Positions 41,224 through 50,910 are shown, counted from the stretch's first letter. The stretch is 64,000 nt of DNA from CAIWHR01 sp963708855 (GCA_963708855.1 CAVPUM010000011.1:68294-132293); one strand, 5' to 3'. The notes: generated by a model from the letters alone, not told the origin. Numbers and translations are program-made.

Positions 41224-41745
41224 CTACATGCCGGCTGGCGGCTTCGGCGGTGGAGGCGGCATTGGTGGGGCCTTGGGCGGTGGCGGCACCGCCTGCGGCT
41301 GGATGCCGATATCTCTTCCCGGTCGCTGCGGTCGATGCGGCCGCTGTTGCCTGGCAAAGTATCCGTTGTAATAGTACGTCGGTGCAGCGTAGGCCCCGCT
41401 ATCGCGGATAGCCTGCTGCAGGTCGATCGCATCCTGTAGGGCACGCTCCCGCTGCCACCCCCTCTCCTGTGCAGCGTACGCGTCGGCATTGGCCTTGTTC
41501 TCGGCTTCTTGACGCGCTTGCTGCCTGGCCTCCAGTTCGGCGCTTTTGGCGCGCACCTCGTCGAGCGTCATCGTTCGGACGCTGTTGGGTGTGATGTCGA
41601 CCTTCTGCGACTTTTGCGCGGCGTCGCAAGGACGGTCGCGGAATTCGATCTTGCCGGCAGCATCCTGACACTTGTAAATGTCCCCGGCTGACGCGGACGG
41701 CGACATCACGGCAACGGCGATCAACAGGGCCAGTTTCATCGTCAT
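41224..41745 (-). CDS. DUF4124 domain secreted protein with Pro-rich tail
   Basis: 173 residues. A signal peptide (KLALLIAVAVMSPSASA, residues 3-19) precedes the DUF4124 core DIYKCQDAAGKIEFRDRPC, whose two cysteines likely form a disulfide. A long charged helix (AELEARQQARQEAENKANAD) and a Pro-rich C-terminus (PPPPKAPPMPPPPPKPPAG) follow. Exported, role unknown. The 3' end abuts the beheaded relE. ATG 41745 or 41739 are both possible starts. Confidence 0.75.
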   Translation of the reverse strand: MTMKLALLIAVAVMSPSASAGDIYKCQDAAGKIEFRDRPCDAAQKSQKVDITPNSVRTMTLDEVRAKSAELEARQQARQEAENKANADAYAAQERGWQRERALQDAIDLQQAIRDSGAYAAPTYYYNGYFARQQRPHRPQRPGRDIGIQPQAVPPPPKAPPMPPPPPKPPAGM

Positions 41746-41894
41746 TTCAGACAGCCGCCCATTGCTCCGGTTTCCGTTGCTGGCATCCGATCGGCACGCA
41801 GCGATCGCGTTGCCCCATTCTAGCGCCGCCGCATCACGATGAACCAATACCGAACCGCGGTTGCCACAAACAACAATCCCCGCCGGAGCGGTGC

Positions 41895-42136
41895 CAGCTG
41901 GGTACTCGAACGCGACGAAGACGAACTGTTCCTGAGCGTCATCACGATCGGGGAACTGGAAAGGGGGATCGCCAGGCTGCCCGATTCGCCCAAGCGGGTC
42001 GCGCTCGAGCAATGGGTGCGGCGCGCGCTGCTTCAACCCGTGGGTCGGGAAATAACGCTGCATAGCATCTCGCGTCGCGAAATCCGGCAGGCAACGTTCC
42101 AGCGGCAATCTGCGCATCGGCGATCGCTGGAATGCG
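41895..42136 (+). pseudogene. Decayed second copy of vapC plus start of the GHKL ATPase gene
   Basis: Translation gives SWVLERDEDELFLSVITIGE and SPKRVALEQWVRR, the same as vapC residues about 24-64, then jumps out of frame to the sequence of the vapC 3' end and the first codons of the ATPase gene. The 5' part of vapC is absent and 197 internal bases are deleted. Matches 38223-38348 joined to 38546-38661. No toxin can be made. Confidence 0.9.
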
Positions 42137-42139
42137 TTG

Positions 42140-42679
42140 TCATGCGGCCCCCGGCACGGGTCGCGCCATGATCAAGTCCGTCTGATGGTCCGACCCTAGC
42201 CGAAACTCGTGGTCCCCGACCGTCTCGAACTGCCACTGCTCGTAGAACGAGATTGCTCGTGCGTTGCGCTCCCACACTCCGAGCCAAAGCGTTCGGTGGC
42301 CCGCCGATCGGGCTGCGTCGAGGCTCGCTCGCATGAGCGCGGCACCGACTCCGTGCCCAATGGCGCTCCGGTCCACGTAGAGCCGTTGGAGTTCGACCGG
42401 GCCCGACCCGGTCACGCTCGGGTCCGTCGTCCCGGTTCGGAGCTTGGCGTACCCGTCTGGTTGCTCCTCGCCGTCCATGAACGCGAGCAGGAACGTGTTC
42501 GTGTCGTCTGCCAGCTCTGCCCGAACGCGGTCAAGCGGGAACGAGTCCCGGACATACGCCTCGATGTCGTCCGGTGAGTTGGCGTCGGCGAAGGTGTCGC
42601 GGAATGTCCGCTCGGCGAGCGCCGCCAGCGCCTCGGCGTCGGCCGGCTTGGCGGTACGGATGCGGCATTGCTCGAACAT
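42140..42679 (-). CDS. GNAT-family N-acetyltransferase
   Basis: 179 residues, intact. The N-terminus IRTAKPADAEALAALAERTF and acetyl-CoA loop RSAIGHGVGAALMRAS near residue 108, followed by LWLGVWERNARAISFYEQWQ, are typical GNAT motifs. The substrate cannot be told from sequence. It abuts the duplicated vapC fragment, so it may mark the edge of the duplicated segment. Confidence 0.88.
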   Translation of the reverse strand: MFEQCRIRTAKPADAEALAALAERTFRDTFADANSPDDIEAYVRDSFPLDRVRAELADDTNTFLLAFMDGEEQPDGYAKLRTGTTDPSVTGSGPVELQRLYVDRSAIGHGVGAALMRASLDAARSAGHRTLWLGVWERNARAISFYEQWQFETVGDHEFRLGSDHQTDLIMARPVPGAA

Positions 42680-42934
42680 GATCGCTACGGTAGCGAGTCG
42701 GAATTACAAGACGTGGATCGTTTGGACGATGCGCAAGCAAACAGGGTACGCCGCACGATCGTGCAGCGTCAAAGGCAAGTGACAGTTGACGCGAGAACGG
42801 CGACGCACATGATGTGCACTGTCTGTCCCGCTGACCCGTCGCGGTGCCCGAGCCGTGCTCACCAGGGTCCGGATGGACTTTACTAAGTTCACTCCAGAAC
42901 AGTGAATGGGCGGAACGGCTCACGGGAATCCAGC
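42680..42934. other. Intergenic region with two inverted repeats before the diol dehydratase chimera
   Basis: 255 bases. GCACAT-G-ATGTGC at 42805-42817 and TTCACT-(7)-AGTGAA at 42888-42906 are perfect inverted repeats. The second ends 28 bases before the dehydratase ATG and could be an operator. No -35/-10 pair was convincing. Confidence 0.4.
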
Positions 42935-43649
42935 ATGCGCTCCAAACGCTTCGAGAAGATCGCCGAGCGACCCATCAACAAGGATACGTTCGTCAAGCCG
43001 TGGCCCGACGTTGGACTGAGCACGACGCACAGTCCTTTTCGATCCCGTCCCGAGCCTGTCGATCCGGGACGGGGCGATCTTCGAGATGGACGGCATCGCG
43101 AGCGAGGACTTCGACCTCGTCGAGAAATTCATCGCCCGGCACGCGATCGACCTCGCCGTTGCCGAGCGCGCGATGGGCACGCCTTCGCTCGAGATCGCGC
43201 GGATGATCGTCGACATCAACGTCCCGCGTCCGGAGGTTCTCGCGATCGTGGGCGGCTGCACGCCCACGAAGCTCGTCGACATCATGAACCGGATGAACGT
43301 GCTGGAAATGATGATGGGCCTGGCCAAGATGCGCGCCCGGCGCACTCCGGCCAACCAGGCGCACGTCACCAACCGGAAGGAGCATCCGGCGCTGCTCGCG
43401 GCCGCCGCGGCCGAGGCGGGCGGCTACCGGCAACTCGCCGAGAATCTCCGTCGTGCTGCGGAGCTGACCGGGCTCCCCAACGACCGCGTGTTCGACATCT
43501 ACGCAATGCGGCGCCCCGGCCGCGCCAGCGTGGCGGAATTACATGACCTCGCCGCGGAGCTGCGGCGGCAGGACATGCCGCGCGTGGCGGCGTTCATCGC
43601 CGAGGCGGCCGACGCTTACGGCAAGCGGGGCATCGCCAAGCGCGCCTAG
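42935..43649 (+). pseudogene. Diol/glycerol dehydratase chimera: large-subunit start joined to small-subunit end
   Basis: About 238 codons. It begins MRSKRFEKIAERPINKDTF and continues with SLSIRDGAIFEMDG, VLEMMMGLAKMRARRTP and NQAHVTNRKEHP, the first 150 or so residues of B12-dependent diol dehydratase large subunits (PduC type). It then runs without a break into LAENLRRAAELTGLPNDRVF and IYAMRRPGRASVAELHDL, the C-terminal half of the small subunit (PduE type), ending with AAFIAEAADAYGKRGI. The rest of the large subunit, all of the medium and the start of the small subunit are missing. One extra T near 43040 also breaks frame. No catalytic barrel remains. Confidence 0.8.
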
Positions 43650-44089
43650 CCGCCCACGGCCCCGGGAATGCCGGACAGGCTAACGGCGGCGATCCCGGCC
43701 ATGGCACAGGCTTCATCGTTGTCGCCGGTGTCGCCGGAGATGCCGACCGCCCCGACCACTTCGCCATCCGCGCCTGCGATCAGCACGCCTCCGGGCGACG
43801 GAATTATCCGCCCCTGAGTGGCCGCCGCGAGCGCCGTGACGAAAGTCGGAGATTTGACGGCCCGGTCGGCCAGCGCTCGCGTGCCGAAGCCCATGCCGAG
43901 CGCCCCCCAGGCTTTCCCGTAGGCAATGTCGAACCGGACAAAGCCTGCCCCGTCCTCCCGCTTGAACGCGATCAGGTGCCCGCCGGCGTCGAGCACGGCG
44001 ACCCCGAGTGGAGCCAGGCGCCTCTTGCGCCCCTCCGCGAGCGCTGCATCGATGATCGCGCCGGCCTGCGCCAATTTCAGGTTTGCCAT
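43646..44089 (-). CDS. GlcG/HbpS (PduO C-terminal-like) protein
   Basis: 147 residues, intact. MANLKLAQAGAIIDAALAEG and VAVLDAGGHLIAFKREDGA, with SPGGVLIAGADGEVVGAVGISG, define the GlcG/HbpS/PduO-C fold, often heme- or cobalamin-linked and common in diol dehydratase loci. ATG 44089 has AAGGAGA 5 bases upstream. Its stop overlaps the stop of the convergent dehydratase chimera, implying that the 3' end of that gene is ancestral. Confidence 0.85.
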   Translation of the reverse strand: MANLKLAQAGAIIDAALAEGRKRRLAPLGVAVLDAGGHLIAFKREDGAGFVRFDIAYGKAWGALGMGFGTRALADRAVKSPTFVTALAAATQGRIIPSPGGVLIAGADGEVVGAVGISGDTGDNDEACAMAGIAAVSLSGIPGAVGG

Positions 44090-44211
44090 GCCATCTCCTT
44101 CGCTTTTCGATCCCCGCGCGTCCCGGCGCGTGAGAAAATACCGTATCCGGTTCCGTGGCAAGATGCCTTTCCGCTCACCCTCGAGCGAGCCACCTCACCC
44201 GACAGTTCACC

Positions 44212-47174
44212 ATGAAACTCGACGATCCCAAGACCCTGCGGCCGACCGCACCCGCCGCGCATGCCCCCGCAATCGATCTCCGAGGAGGTCCTGCTCGAGA
44301 AATACGCCAAGGGGGGCGAGCAGACCATCGACGCCATACGCCGCCGCGTGGCGCGCGCACTGGCGGCCGTCGAGCCGCCCGCGCAGCGGGGGCAATGGGA
44401 GGAGGCGTTCCTGCAGGCCCAGCAGAACGGCTTCATCCTCGGCGGACGGATCAATTCCGCCGCCGGCACGGACCTCAAGGCCACGCTCATCAATTGCTTC
44501 GTCCAGCCGGTCGGCGACAGCATCTCCGGCGACGAGAACGGCATCGGCATCTATGTGGCGTTGAACGAGGCCGCCGAGACGATGCGCCGCGGCGGCGGCG
44601 TGGGCTACGACTTCTCGCCCATCCGCCCGCAGGGCGCGCACGTCAAGGGCACGAACAGCCGCGCCAGCGGACCGCTCTCGTACATGCGGGTGTTCGACCA
44701 GAGTTGCGCGACCGTGGAGTCGGCGGGCTCGCGGCGCGGCGCCCAGATGGGCATCCTGCGCTGCGATCATCCCGACATCGAGGCGTTCATCCACGCCAAG
44801 GACGACGGCCGGCTCACCAACTTCAACCTCTCGGTGGCGGTGACCGACGCCTTCGTGGCGGCCGTGCGCGAGAACGCCGACGTGGGAGCTGGTGCACAAG
44901 GCGCCGCCGGCGCCCGACCTCCTCGCGGCGGGCGCGCACCAGCGCGACGACGACCTGTGGGTGTACCGCACCGTGCGCGCCGGCGCGCTGTGGGACCAGA
45001 TCATGCTGTCCACCTACGATCACGCCGAGCCGGGCGTGGTGTTCATCGACGCGATGAACCGCGACAACAACCTCTCGTACTGCGAGACGATCGAAGCCTG
45101 CAATCCCTGCGGCGAGCAGCCGCTCCCGTCGTACGGCTGCTGCGACCTGGGCAGCGTCGACCTGACGCGCTTCGTGCAGGATCCGTTCACGTCCGCGGCG
45201 CGCTTCGATTTCTCGGGCTTCGCCGCCACCGTCGCCGTCGGCGTGCGGATGCTCGACAACGTCCTCGACGTGACCGCGTGGCCGCTGCCGCAGCAGCGGA
45301 AGGAGGCGATGGACAAGCGCCGCGTGGGGCTGGGCTTCACCGGGCTCGGCGACGCGCTGATCGAGCTCAACCTGCGCTACGACAGCGCGGAGGGACGCGC
45401 GATGGCCGCCCGCATCGCCGAGGCGATGCGCGACGCCGCGTACATGGCCTCGGTCGAGATCGCCAAGGACAAGGGCTCGTTCCCGCTGCTCGACGCGGAG
45501 CAGTATCTCGCCGCGCCGCGCTTCGCGTCCCGTCTGCCCGACTCGATCAAGGCGGCGATCCGCACGCACGGCATCCGCAACAGCCACGCCCTGTCGATCG
45601 CGCCGACGGGAACCATCTCGCTCGCTTTCGCCGACAACGCCTCGAACGGCATCGAGCCCGCGTTCAGCTGGTTCTACCGGCGCAAGAAGCGCATGCCCGA
45701 CGAGACGATGAAGGAGTATCTCGTCGAGGACCACGCCTACCGCCTGTACAAGCACCTGCACGGCATCGACGACGACGTCCTGCTCCTGCCGTTCGATCCG
45801 GTACGGCAGCTGCCGGCGGGAGCGGTGTGGACCGACCCGGACGGCAAGCGCCGCGCGATGCTGACCCCCGCCTTCGTCAGCGCGCTGCAGATGAGCGCGC
45901 AGGATCACATGCTGATGAGCGCGGCGGTGCAGCCCTTCGTCGACACCGCGATCAGCAAGACGGTGAACGTTCCGGTCGACTACCCCTTCGACGCCTTCAA
46001 GGACCTCTACTTCGAGGCCTGGGAAGCCGGCCTCAAGGGCATCGCCACCTATCGCCCCAACAGCGTGCTGGGCGCGGTGCTCGAGGTCGCGCCGGCCACA
46101 GCACCCGCCGCGGAGCCGCAGGACTTCGACACCGCCGACCCGGACCGGCGCATCCGCCTCGATCGCGCGCACCAGCCGCCGCTGTCCAGCCTGCGCTGGC
46201 CGGGCCGCCCGGAGCTGACCAACGGGAACCCCTGCTGGACGTACGTGGTCCGCCATCCGCTGGGCGACTTCGCCGTCTTCATCGGCCACATCGAGGACGG
46301 CAAGTCCTACCCCTTCGAGGTGTGGATCAACGGCGCGGAGCAGCCGCGCGGCCTGGGCGCCATCGCCAAGACGCTGTCGATGGACATGCGCACCGACGAT
46401 CGCGCCTGGCTGGACATGAAGCTCTCCGCGTTGCAGAAGGCGAGCGGCGACGACGGCTTCGAGATGGCGATGCCGCCCGACGGGCGCAAGGTGCGCGTGC
46501 CGAGCCTCGTGTCGGGCTTCGCGAAGCTGATCCGCTATCGGTGCAACGAGCTCGGCGCCTTCGCCGACGACGGCACCGGCAAGACGCCGGTGGTCGACGC
46601 GCTGATGGGCCCGAAGGAGCCGAAGGCCGGTCCCGACGGCACGCTCTCCTGGACCGTGGACGTGATCAACCACGCCACCGGCGACGACTTCGTGCTGTTC
46701 CTGAAGGAGCTGGTGATGCCCGACGGGCAGCGCCGGCCCTACTCGATGTGGCTGTCCGGCGAGTACCCGCGCGTGATGGACGGGCTGTGCAAGGCGCTCT
46801 CGCTCGACATGCGCGTCTACGACCCCGCGTGGATCGGCATGAAGCTGCGCAAGCTCCTGAACTACGGCGAGCCGAACGGCTCGTTCATGGCGCGCACGCC
46901 GGGATCGGACAAGGCGCAGATCTATCCGTCGACGATCGCCTATCTCGCCCAGTTGATGATCCACCGCTACGCGATGCTCGGCATCCTGACCGAGCAGGGT
47001 TACCCGGTGGAACATGCCGGCATCCTCGCGGTGCCGCCCGCCGAGCAGACGCACAGCGCCGAGCTCAAGACGCTCCCCGGGAAGAAGTGCCCCGAGTGCG
47101 GCAACAAGGCGTTGATCCGCAAGGACGGCTGCGACTTCTGCACCGACTGCGGCTATACGGGCGCCTGCGGCTGA
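44212..47174 (+). CDS. nrdJ: Adenosylcobalamin-dependent ribonucleotide reductase (class II); frameshifted
   Basis: About 987 codons. Motifs include LINCFVQPVGDSISG with the substrate-binding Cys, RRGGGVGYDFSPIRP, the active-site NPCGEQPLPSYGCCDLGSVD and SIAPTGTISLAF. A TSCPD-type domain follows (GHIEDGKSYPFEVWING) and a C-terminal zinc ribbon (CPECGNKALIRKDGCDFC). The enzyme reduces ribonucleotides using coenzyme B12 and no oxygen. Frame changes near 44260 and 44890. ATG 44212 is divergent from the HbpS-like gene. C-terminal cysteines could re-reduce the active-site disulfide. Confidence 0.92.
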
Positions 47175-47265
47175 CGCACCCGCGCCGGACCGCGAAGCCG
47201 CGCCGAGGGCCGCCCGGAGAGCGCCGCTGCCAGTGCGAGCGTGCGGATCGTGTCGCCTCCCCGGA

Positions 47266-48249
47266 TCATCGGGAAGCGGGCATCGACAGCACGATCTTGC
47301 CGAGGTGGCGGTTCGCTTCCATGTGCGCCCGGGCCGCCTCGAGCTCATCGAACGGGAAGACGCGGTCTATGACCGGCTTGATGCGCCCCGCGGCGATCGC
47401 GGGCATCAGGTCGGCCACGAAGGCGGGCACGCCCGCGGCGCGCTGCTCCGCCGTGCGCAGCTTGTTCGACACGCCGAAGAGCGTGAGGCGCTTCGCGTGC
47501 AGCGCCTGGATGTCGATCTCGGCCTTCAGGACGCTGTCGACGTAGCCCACCGTCGCGAGCCGGCCCTCGAAGGCCATCGAGCGCACGCATTCGGCGAACA
47601 CCGAGCCGCCGACGGTGTTCACGACCAGGTCGGCGCCCTTGCCGCCGGTGGCCTTCATCACGGCGTCGTGGAAGTCGCCCTTGCGGGTGCAGATCCCGAG
47701 GTCGAGCCCCAGGGGCTTCAGCCGGTCGAGCTTGTCCTGCGAGCCCGAGGTGCCGATGACATGCGCGCCGCGCTCCTTCGCCGCCTGCAGCGAGGCCACG
47801 CCGACGCCGGAGGAGATGCCGGTCACCAGCACCCACTCGCCGGGGGCGAGGCGGCCCTGCGCGAAGAGCATGTCGTGCACCACCAGGAAGGTGAGCGGGA
47901 TCGACGCGGCTTCCTCCCACGAGACGATGTCCGGCACGGCCATCGCCTCGCGCTCGTCCATCAGCGCGTACTCGGAGAACGCGCCGGGGCAGCGACCCAT
48001 CACGCGCTGGCCCGCCTGGAAGCGGGTCACGCCGGCGCCGAGCTTCACCACCTCGCCCGCTCCCTCCATGCCGATCGCCTTGACCGCGCCGGCCTTCACG
48101 AGGCCGTGCCCGACGATGAACTCGCCGCGGTTGAGGCTCGCGGCGCGCATCCGCACCAGCACCTGCTGCGGGCCCGGCTCGGGTATGGCGACCTCGCGCA
48201 GCTCGACCATGGCGCGGTCGGCGGTGGATTGCATGAAATAGGACTTCAT
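47266..48249 (-). CDS. MDR-family quinone oxidoreductase/alcohol dehydrogenase
   Basis: 327 residues, intact. The GroES-like N-terminus (VLVRMRAASLNRGEFIVGHG; GMEGAGEVVKLGAGV) and NADP-binding Rossmann region (VLVTGISSGVGVASLQAAKE) are those of zinc-free quinone reductases: the usual zinc-ligand Cys and His are replaced. The C-terminus has VFPFDELEAARAHMEANRHL. It reduces quinones or enones with NADPH by family. Not obviously linked to its neighbours. Confidence 0.88.
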   Translation of the reverse strand: MKSYFMQSTADRAMVELREVAIPEPGPQQVLVRMRAASLNRGEFIVGHGLVKAGAVKAIGMEGAGEVVKLGAGVTRFQAGQRVMGRCPGAFSEYALMDEREAMAVPDIVSWEEAASIPLTFLVVHDMLFAQGRLAPGEWVLVTGISSGVGVASLQAAKERGAHVIGTSGSQDKLDRLKPLGLDLGICTRKGDFHDAVMKATGGKGADLVVNTVGGSVFAECVRSMAFEGRLATVGYVDSVLKAEIDIQALHAKRLTLFGVSNKLRTAEQRAAGVPAFVADLMPAIAAGRIKPVIDRVFPFDELEAARAHMEANRHLGKIVLSMPASR

Positions 48250-48401
48250 CGGACGACCCGGGTACGCCGGCAAGAGCGCCGGAGGAGCGAATAGTACGCG
48301 AGCGGCCTTTCCCGAACCCTGAACGGCCAGGACCGGACCCATCAGGCCGCGCGCCCTGGCGTTCACGGCTTCGGCATCCAGCGGATTTTCCTTGGCGCCG
48401 G

Positions 48402-49886
48402 TCAGTCCTGAGGATTGGCAGCAGTCGGGGAGCGCCCAGCGGCGAAGAACTCCGCCAAGCGCACCATCGCCAGCGTATCCCGCTCGCAGTAAGTGAGGAG
48501 CGCATTCTCGAGCACGCGGCGCCGCTCGGAAGGTGTGGCGGGATCGATCATCTCGAAGTACGCAGGCTCGACCATGTCGCCGCTCTGCACGTCGTCGAGA
48601 TTGGCGTAGTCGAGGTCGGGCGCGATCGTGGGCAGCACGCTCTTGATCGACCACGAGCCCATCATCGCGGGATGGTAGTAATGCGCGCGGACGAAGGGCA
48701 GCAGGTCGAAGAGCCGGCCAGCCATCGCGCAGAGCGCCGGCGCGAGATCGGGAAAGGCGTCGGCCAGCGACAGGAGCACGCTGCGCTCGAATCCCGCGTT
48801 GTAGACCATGATTGTGCCGGTGTCGCCGATGGCGGCGACAAGGCGCCCGGCGAACGCGCGGCGCGGGTCCTCTCCCTGCGTGTCGAGGAAGGGTGGCAGT
48901 GACGTGAGCGTGCCGTCGGCCTCCTGGCGGTGGCACGACCACTGCATCGGGATCTTCTGGTAGGGACGCGTGCCCGGCCACATCGGCACCGCCGGGCCGA
49001 CCGTCTCGAAGTCGAGGAAGTAGCGCGGCCAGGGGAGGGCGGCGAGCTTCTCCGCGCCGCCGGGCGAGAGCTCGGCCTCGCCATTGGTCGTTGCGCGCCA
49101 GATCCGCAGGTGATCTTCCCGCGTCAGCCGGTCCGCGGGAACCTCGCGCAGGTCCGCATAGCCTTCGTCGCGCAATTCCCGCGCCAGCTTCGCGCCGTGG
49201 GGCAGCAGCGCCACCGGGTACTCGGCCGCATCCGGCGCGCAGAACGCCATGAACTCGCACTCGAACGGATCGGTGCACTGCGGGCCGACGGCGATGTCCG
49301 GCATCGGTCCGGCGAGATCGCGCCGCGCCGCTTCGATCCATTCCGGTATCTGCTCCTGCAGCGGCAGGATCGCCGCCGTGACGTCGGCGTAGGTGAAGAG
49401 GCCGCGATAATCGCTGCTACCGGGATAGACGAACTGGTTGTTGATGTGGGCGAGCTCGGTGCGCGCGACGGTGAGGCCCGCACCCCGCAGCACCCAGGTC
49501 TGGATGCCGGCGTCGGTGACGTGGTACTCCTTCACCCGGGTGGAGCTTTTCACCTCGATCAGCCGGCAGATGCCGCCGCGACGCTCCAGGATGTCGGCGC
49601 GCACGAGCATGTCGGCCCAGCGCAGCGCCGGTTCGAACAGCGTGATGTCGCCGGGGGTGGCGAGCGCTTCGCGGGTCTCCCGCACTGCTGCGTTGAGGTC
49701 CTTGACGTGCGCGATCAGGCGGCCTTCGGGATGCAGACGTTGAGCGGCCGTCCCCACCAAATTCCCCTGCGCCATCCGGTTCAGGACGGCCTCGCTCTGC
49801 TGTGCGAGTTCGCGCCGGTAGATCTGCAGCCACAGGCGCTTGGGGCACTGCCGGTGCGCGACCAGGCGGGACTTTGAAAGTCTCAT
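48402..49886 (-). CDS. DUF2779 nuclease (Cas4/PD-(D/E)XK-like plus DnaQ-like exonuclease)
   Basis: 494 residues, intact. MRLSKSRLVAHRQCPKRLWL with its Cys and the nuclease motif GGICRLIEVKSST near residue 105 are Cas4/RecB-like; ECEFMAFCAP adds further Cys. The C-terminal half has YFLDFETVGPAVP, MVYNAGFERSVLL and LLTYCERDTLAM, the acidic positions of a DEDD exonuclease. ATG 49886 was chosen as the family start. It is a two-nuclease protein of unknown role, common near mobile elements. Its C-terminal 55 residues are duplicated at 52017-52190. Confidence 0.85.
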   Translation of the reverse strand: MRLSKSRLVAHRQCPKRLWLQIYRRELAQQSEAVLNRMAQGNLVGTAAQRLHPEGRLIAHVKDLNAAVRETREALATPGDITLFEPALRWADMLVRADILERRGGICRLIEVKSSTRVKEYHVTDAGIQTWVLRGAGLTVARTELAHINNQFVYPGSSDYRGLFTYADVTAAILPLQEQIPEWIEAARRDLAGPMPDIAVGPQCTDPFECEFMAFCAPDAAEYPVALLPHGAKLARELRDEGYADLREVPADRLTREDHLRIWRATTNGEAELSPGGAEKLAALPWPRYFLDFETVGPAVPMWPGTRPYQKIPMQWSCHRQEADGTLTSLPPFLDTQGEDPRRAFAGRLVAAIGDTGTIMVYNAGFERSVLLSLADAFPDLAPALCAMAGRLFDLLPFVRAHYYHPAMMGSWSIKSVLPTIAPDLDYANLDDVQSGDMVEPAYFEMIDPATPSERRRVLENALLTYCERDTLAMVRLAEFFAAGRSPTAANPQD

Positions 49887-49964
49887 GGGTGGGCTCGTGC
49901 CGTCCTCTGAAGTGTCACTTTGAGGACACCAGGGCGGAGACGACAAAGGCAATCGACAGCCAAT

Positions 49965-50079
49965 TCACGCTGCGGTCTTGATCCGCTCGATCTTCACCAG
50001 CTGCCGCTTCAGCGCGCGCTGCGCGTGCCAGAGATCGTAAGCGGCCTGCCGGTGCAGCCACGTTGCCGGCGCGCCGCCT
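49965..50079 (-). pseudogene. HigA-type antitoxin, C-terminal fragment
   Basis: Minus-strand reading GGAPATWLHRQAAYDLWHAQ, then RALKRQLVKIERIKTAA and stop, matches the last helix of HigA/VapI antitoxins (consensus around WL..QAAYDL..A). The HTH is absent because the frame meets the hicA stop. A remnant of a deleted HigBA module. Confidence 0.75.
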
Positions 50080-50320
50080 AACCGAACAGCCGGTCGAGCA
50101 AGACGTCGCGGCTGATTTCGTGATGCGCGGCGATGTCGCCGAGAATCGCGGCCAGCGTACCCAACTTGAGCGGATCGTGAGCAGGAATCGTGACGTGATG
50201 TTGCGCGGGTGTTTACAGCGTGACGCGGATGTGGTGGCCCGTCTGGCGCGAAACGCGATAGCCGATCCGCGCGAGCGCTTTGACCAGATCCGCGCCGGAC
50301 AGGTCCCGCGGGAGCTTCAT
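50078..50320 (-). pseudogene. hicA: HicA-type mRNA interferase with in-frame stop
   Basis: 81 codons including stop: KLPRDLSGADLVKALARIGY, RVSRQTGHHIRVTL, then TAA, then TPAQHHVTIPAHDPLKLGTL and ISRDVLLDRLFG. The catalytic His is in the GHHIR strand. The TAA replaces a codon that is sense in homologues and falls in the middle of the domain. ATG 50320 overlaps the hicB stop. Either a real nonsense mutation or a base error; the product as read is only 35 residues. Confidence 0.8.
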
Positions 50321-50523
50321 GCCGCTATAACTTCGTCTCGCACGAAATGCAGGCGAATCAGCTTCGGAGCGGCGTTGTCTTCAAAATGACACCGCACCGC
50401 GTCGCGGACCCGTGCGCGAAGTTCCCCGGTGCTGGCGGCCTGCGTGAAAATCGATTCGCCGACTGCGCGCGCGGTGTATCCGCCTTCGGGCGCTTCTTCT
50501 ACAAGAAAAATGATCTCGCTCAT
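50317..50523 (-). CDS. hicB: HicB-type antitoxin (DUF1902-like)
   Basis: 68 residues: MSEIIFLVEEAPEGGYTARA, then SIFTQAASTGELRARVRDAV and RLHFVRDEVIAA. This is the partial RNase H-like fold of short HicB antitoxins, many misnamed as dehydrogenase subunits. It lacks the C-terminal DNA-binding domain of long HicB. The stop overlaps hicA (ATGA). Since hicA is broken it may be an orphan. Confidence 0.78.
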   Translation of the reverse strand: MSEIIFLVEEAPEGGYTARAVGESIFTQAASTGELRARVRDAVRCHFEDNAAPKLIRLHFVRDEVIAA

Positions 50524-50706
50524 CGACGACCTCGCTTGAACGGGGCATTCTACCGCAGGAGCATGATCGCGGTTACCGGAAACCGGAGCCGGAGATGACT
50601 TTCATCGCGGCGCCACGTCATTGACGCAGGCAAAGTGTCCGCGACGGTCGCCTCCGATCCTGGATTTCCGATAGTCTCGCCCCCAAATCCACACAGGAAC
50701 CCCGAC

Positions 50707-50910
50707 ATGGCCCGCACCCTCCCGGACGGCTGGGAAGCGCTGGAAGCCGCCGGCGCGGCTCCGTTCGAGATCGCGACGCTGCGCCGCCTCGCCGCCGAGC
50801 TCCCGGACGACCACGCCGTCTTCCACGGCGTCCACTGGACGCGCCTCGACCACGGCTATTCGGTGTTCGGCGAAGTCGACTTCATCGTCGTTGGGCCGCA
50901 GGGGCAGGTC
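50707..50910 (+). repeat. Direct repeat with 58082-58285
   Basis: 204 bases, about 95 percent identical by eye, gap-free, with most differences at third codon positions. It covers the 5' end of the NERD helicase gene. No similarity continues downstream of the GGGCAGGTC that ends both copies. Confidence 0.9.

Noticed and set aside
44090..44211. Cobalamin riboswitch before the class II reductase
   Set aside because: The gap is too short, and no conserved B12-box-like segment was seen.
44823..47348. 841-codon minus-strand frame
   Set aside because: Antisense to the class II ribonucleotide reductase, whose active site is unmistakable.
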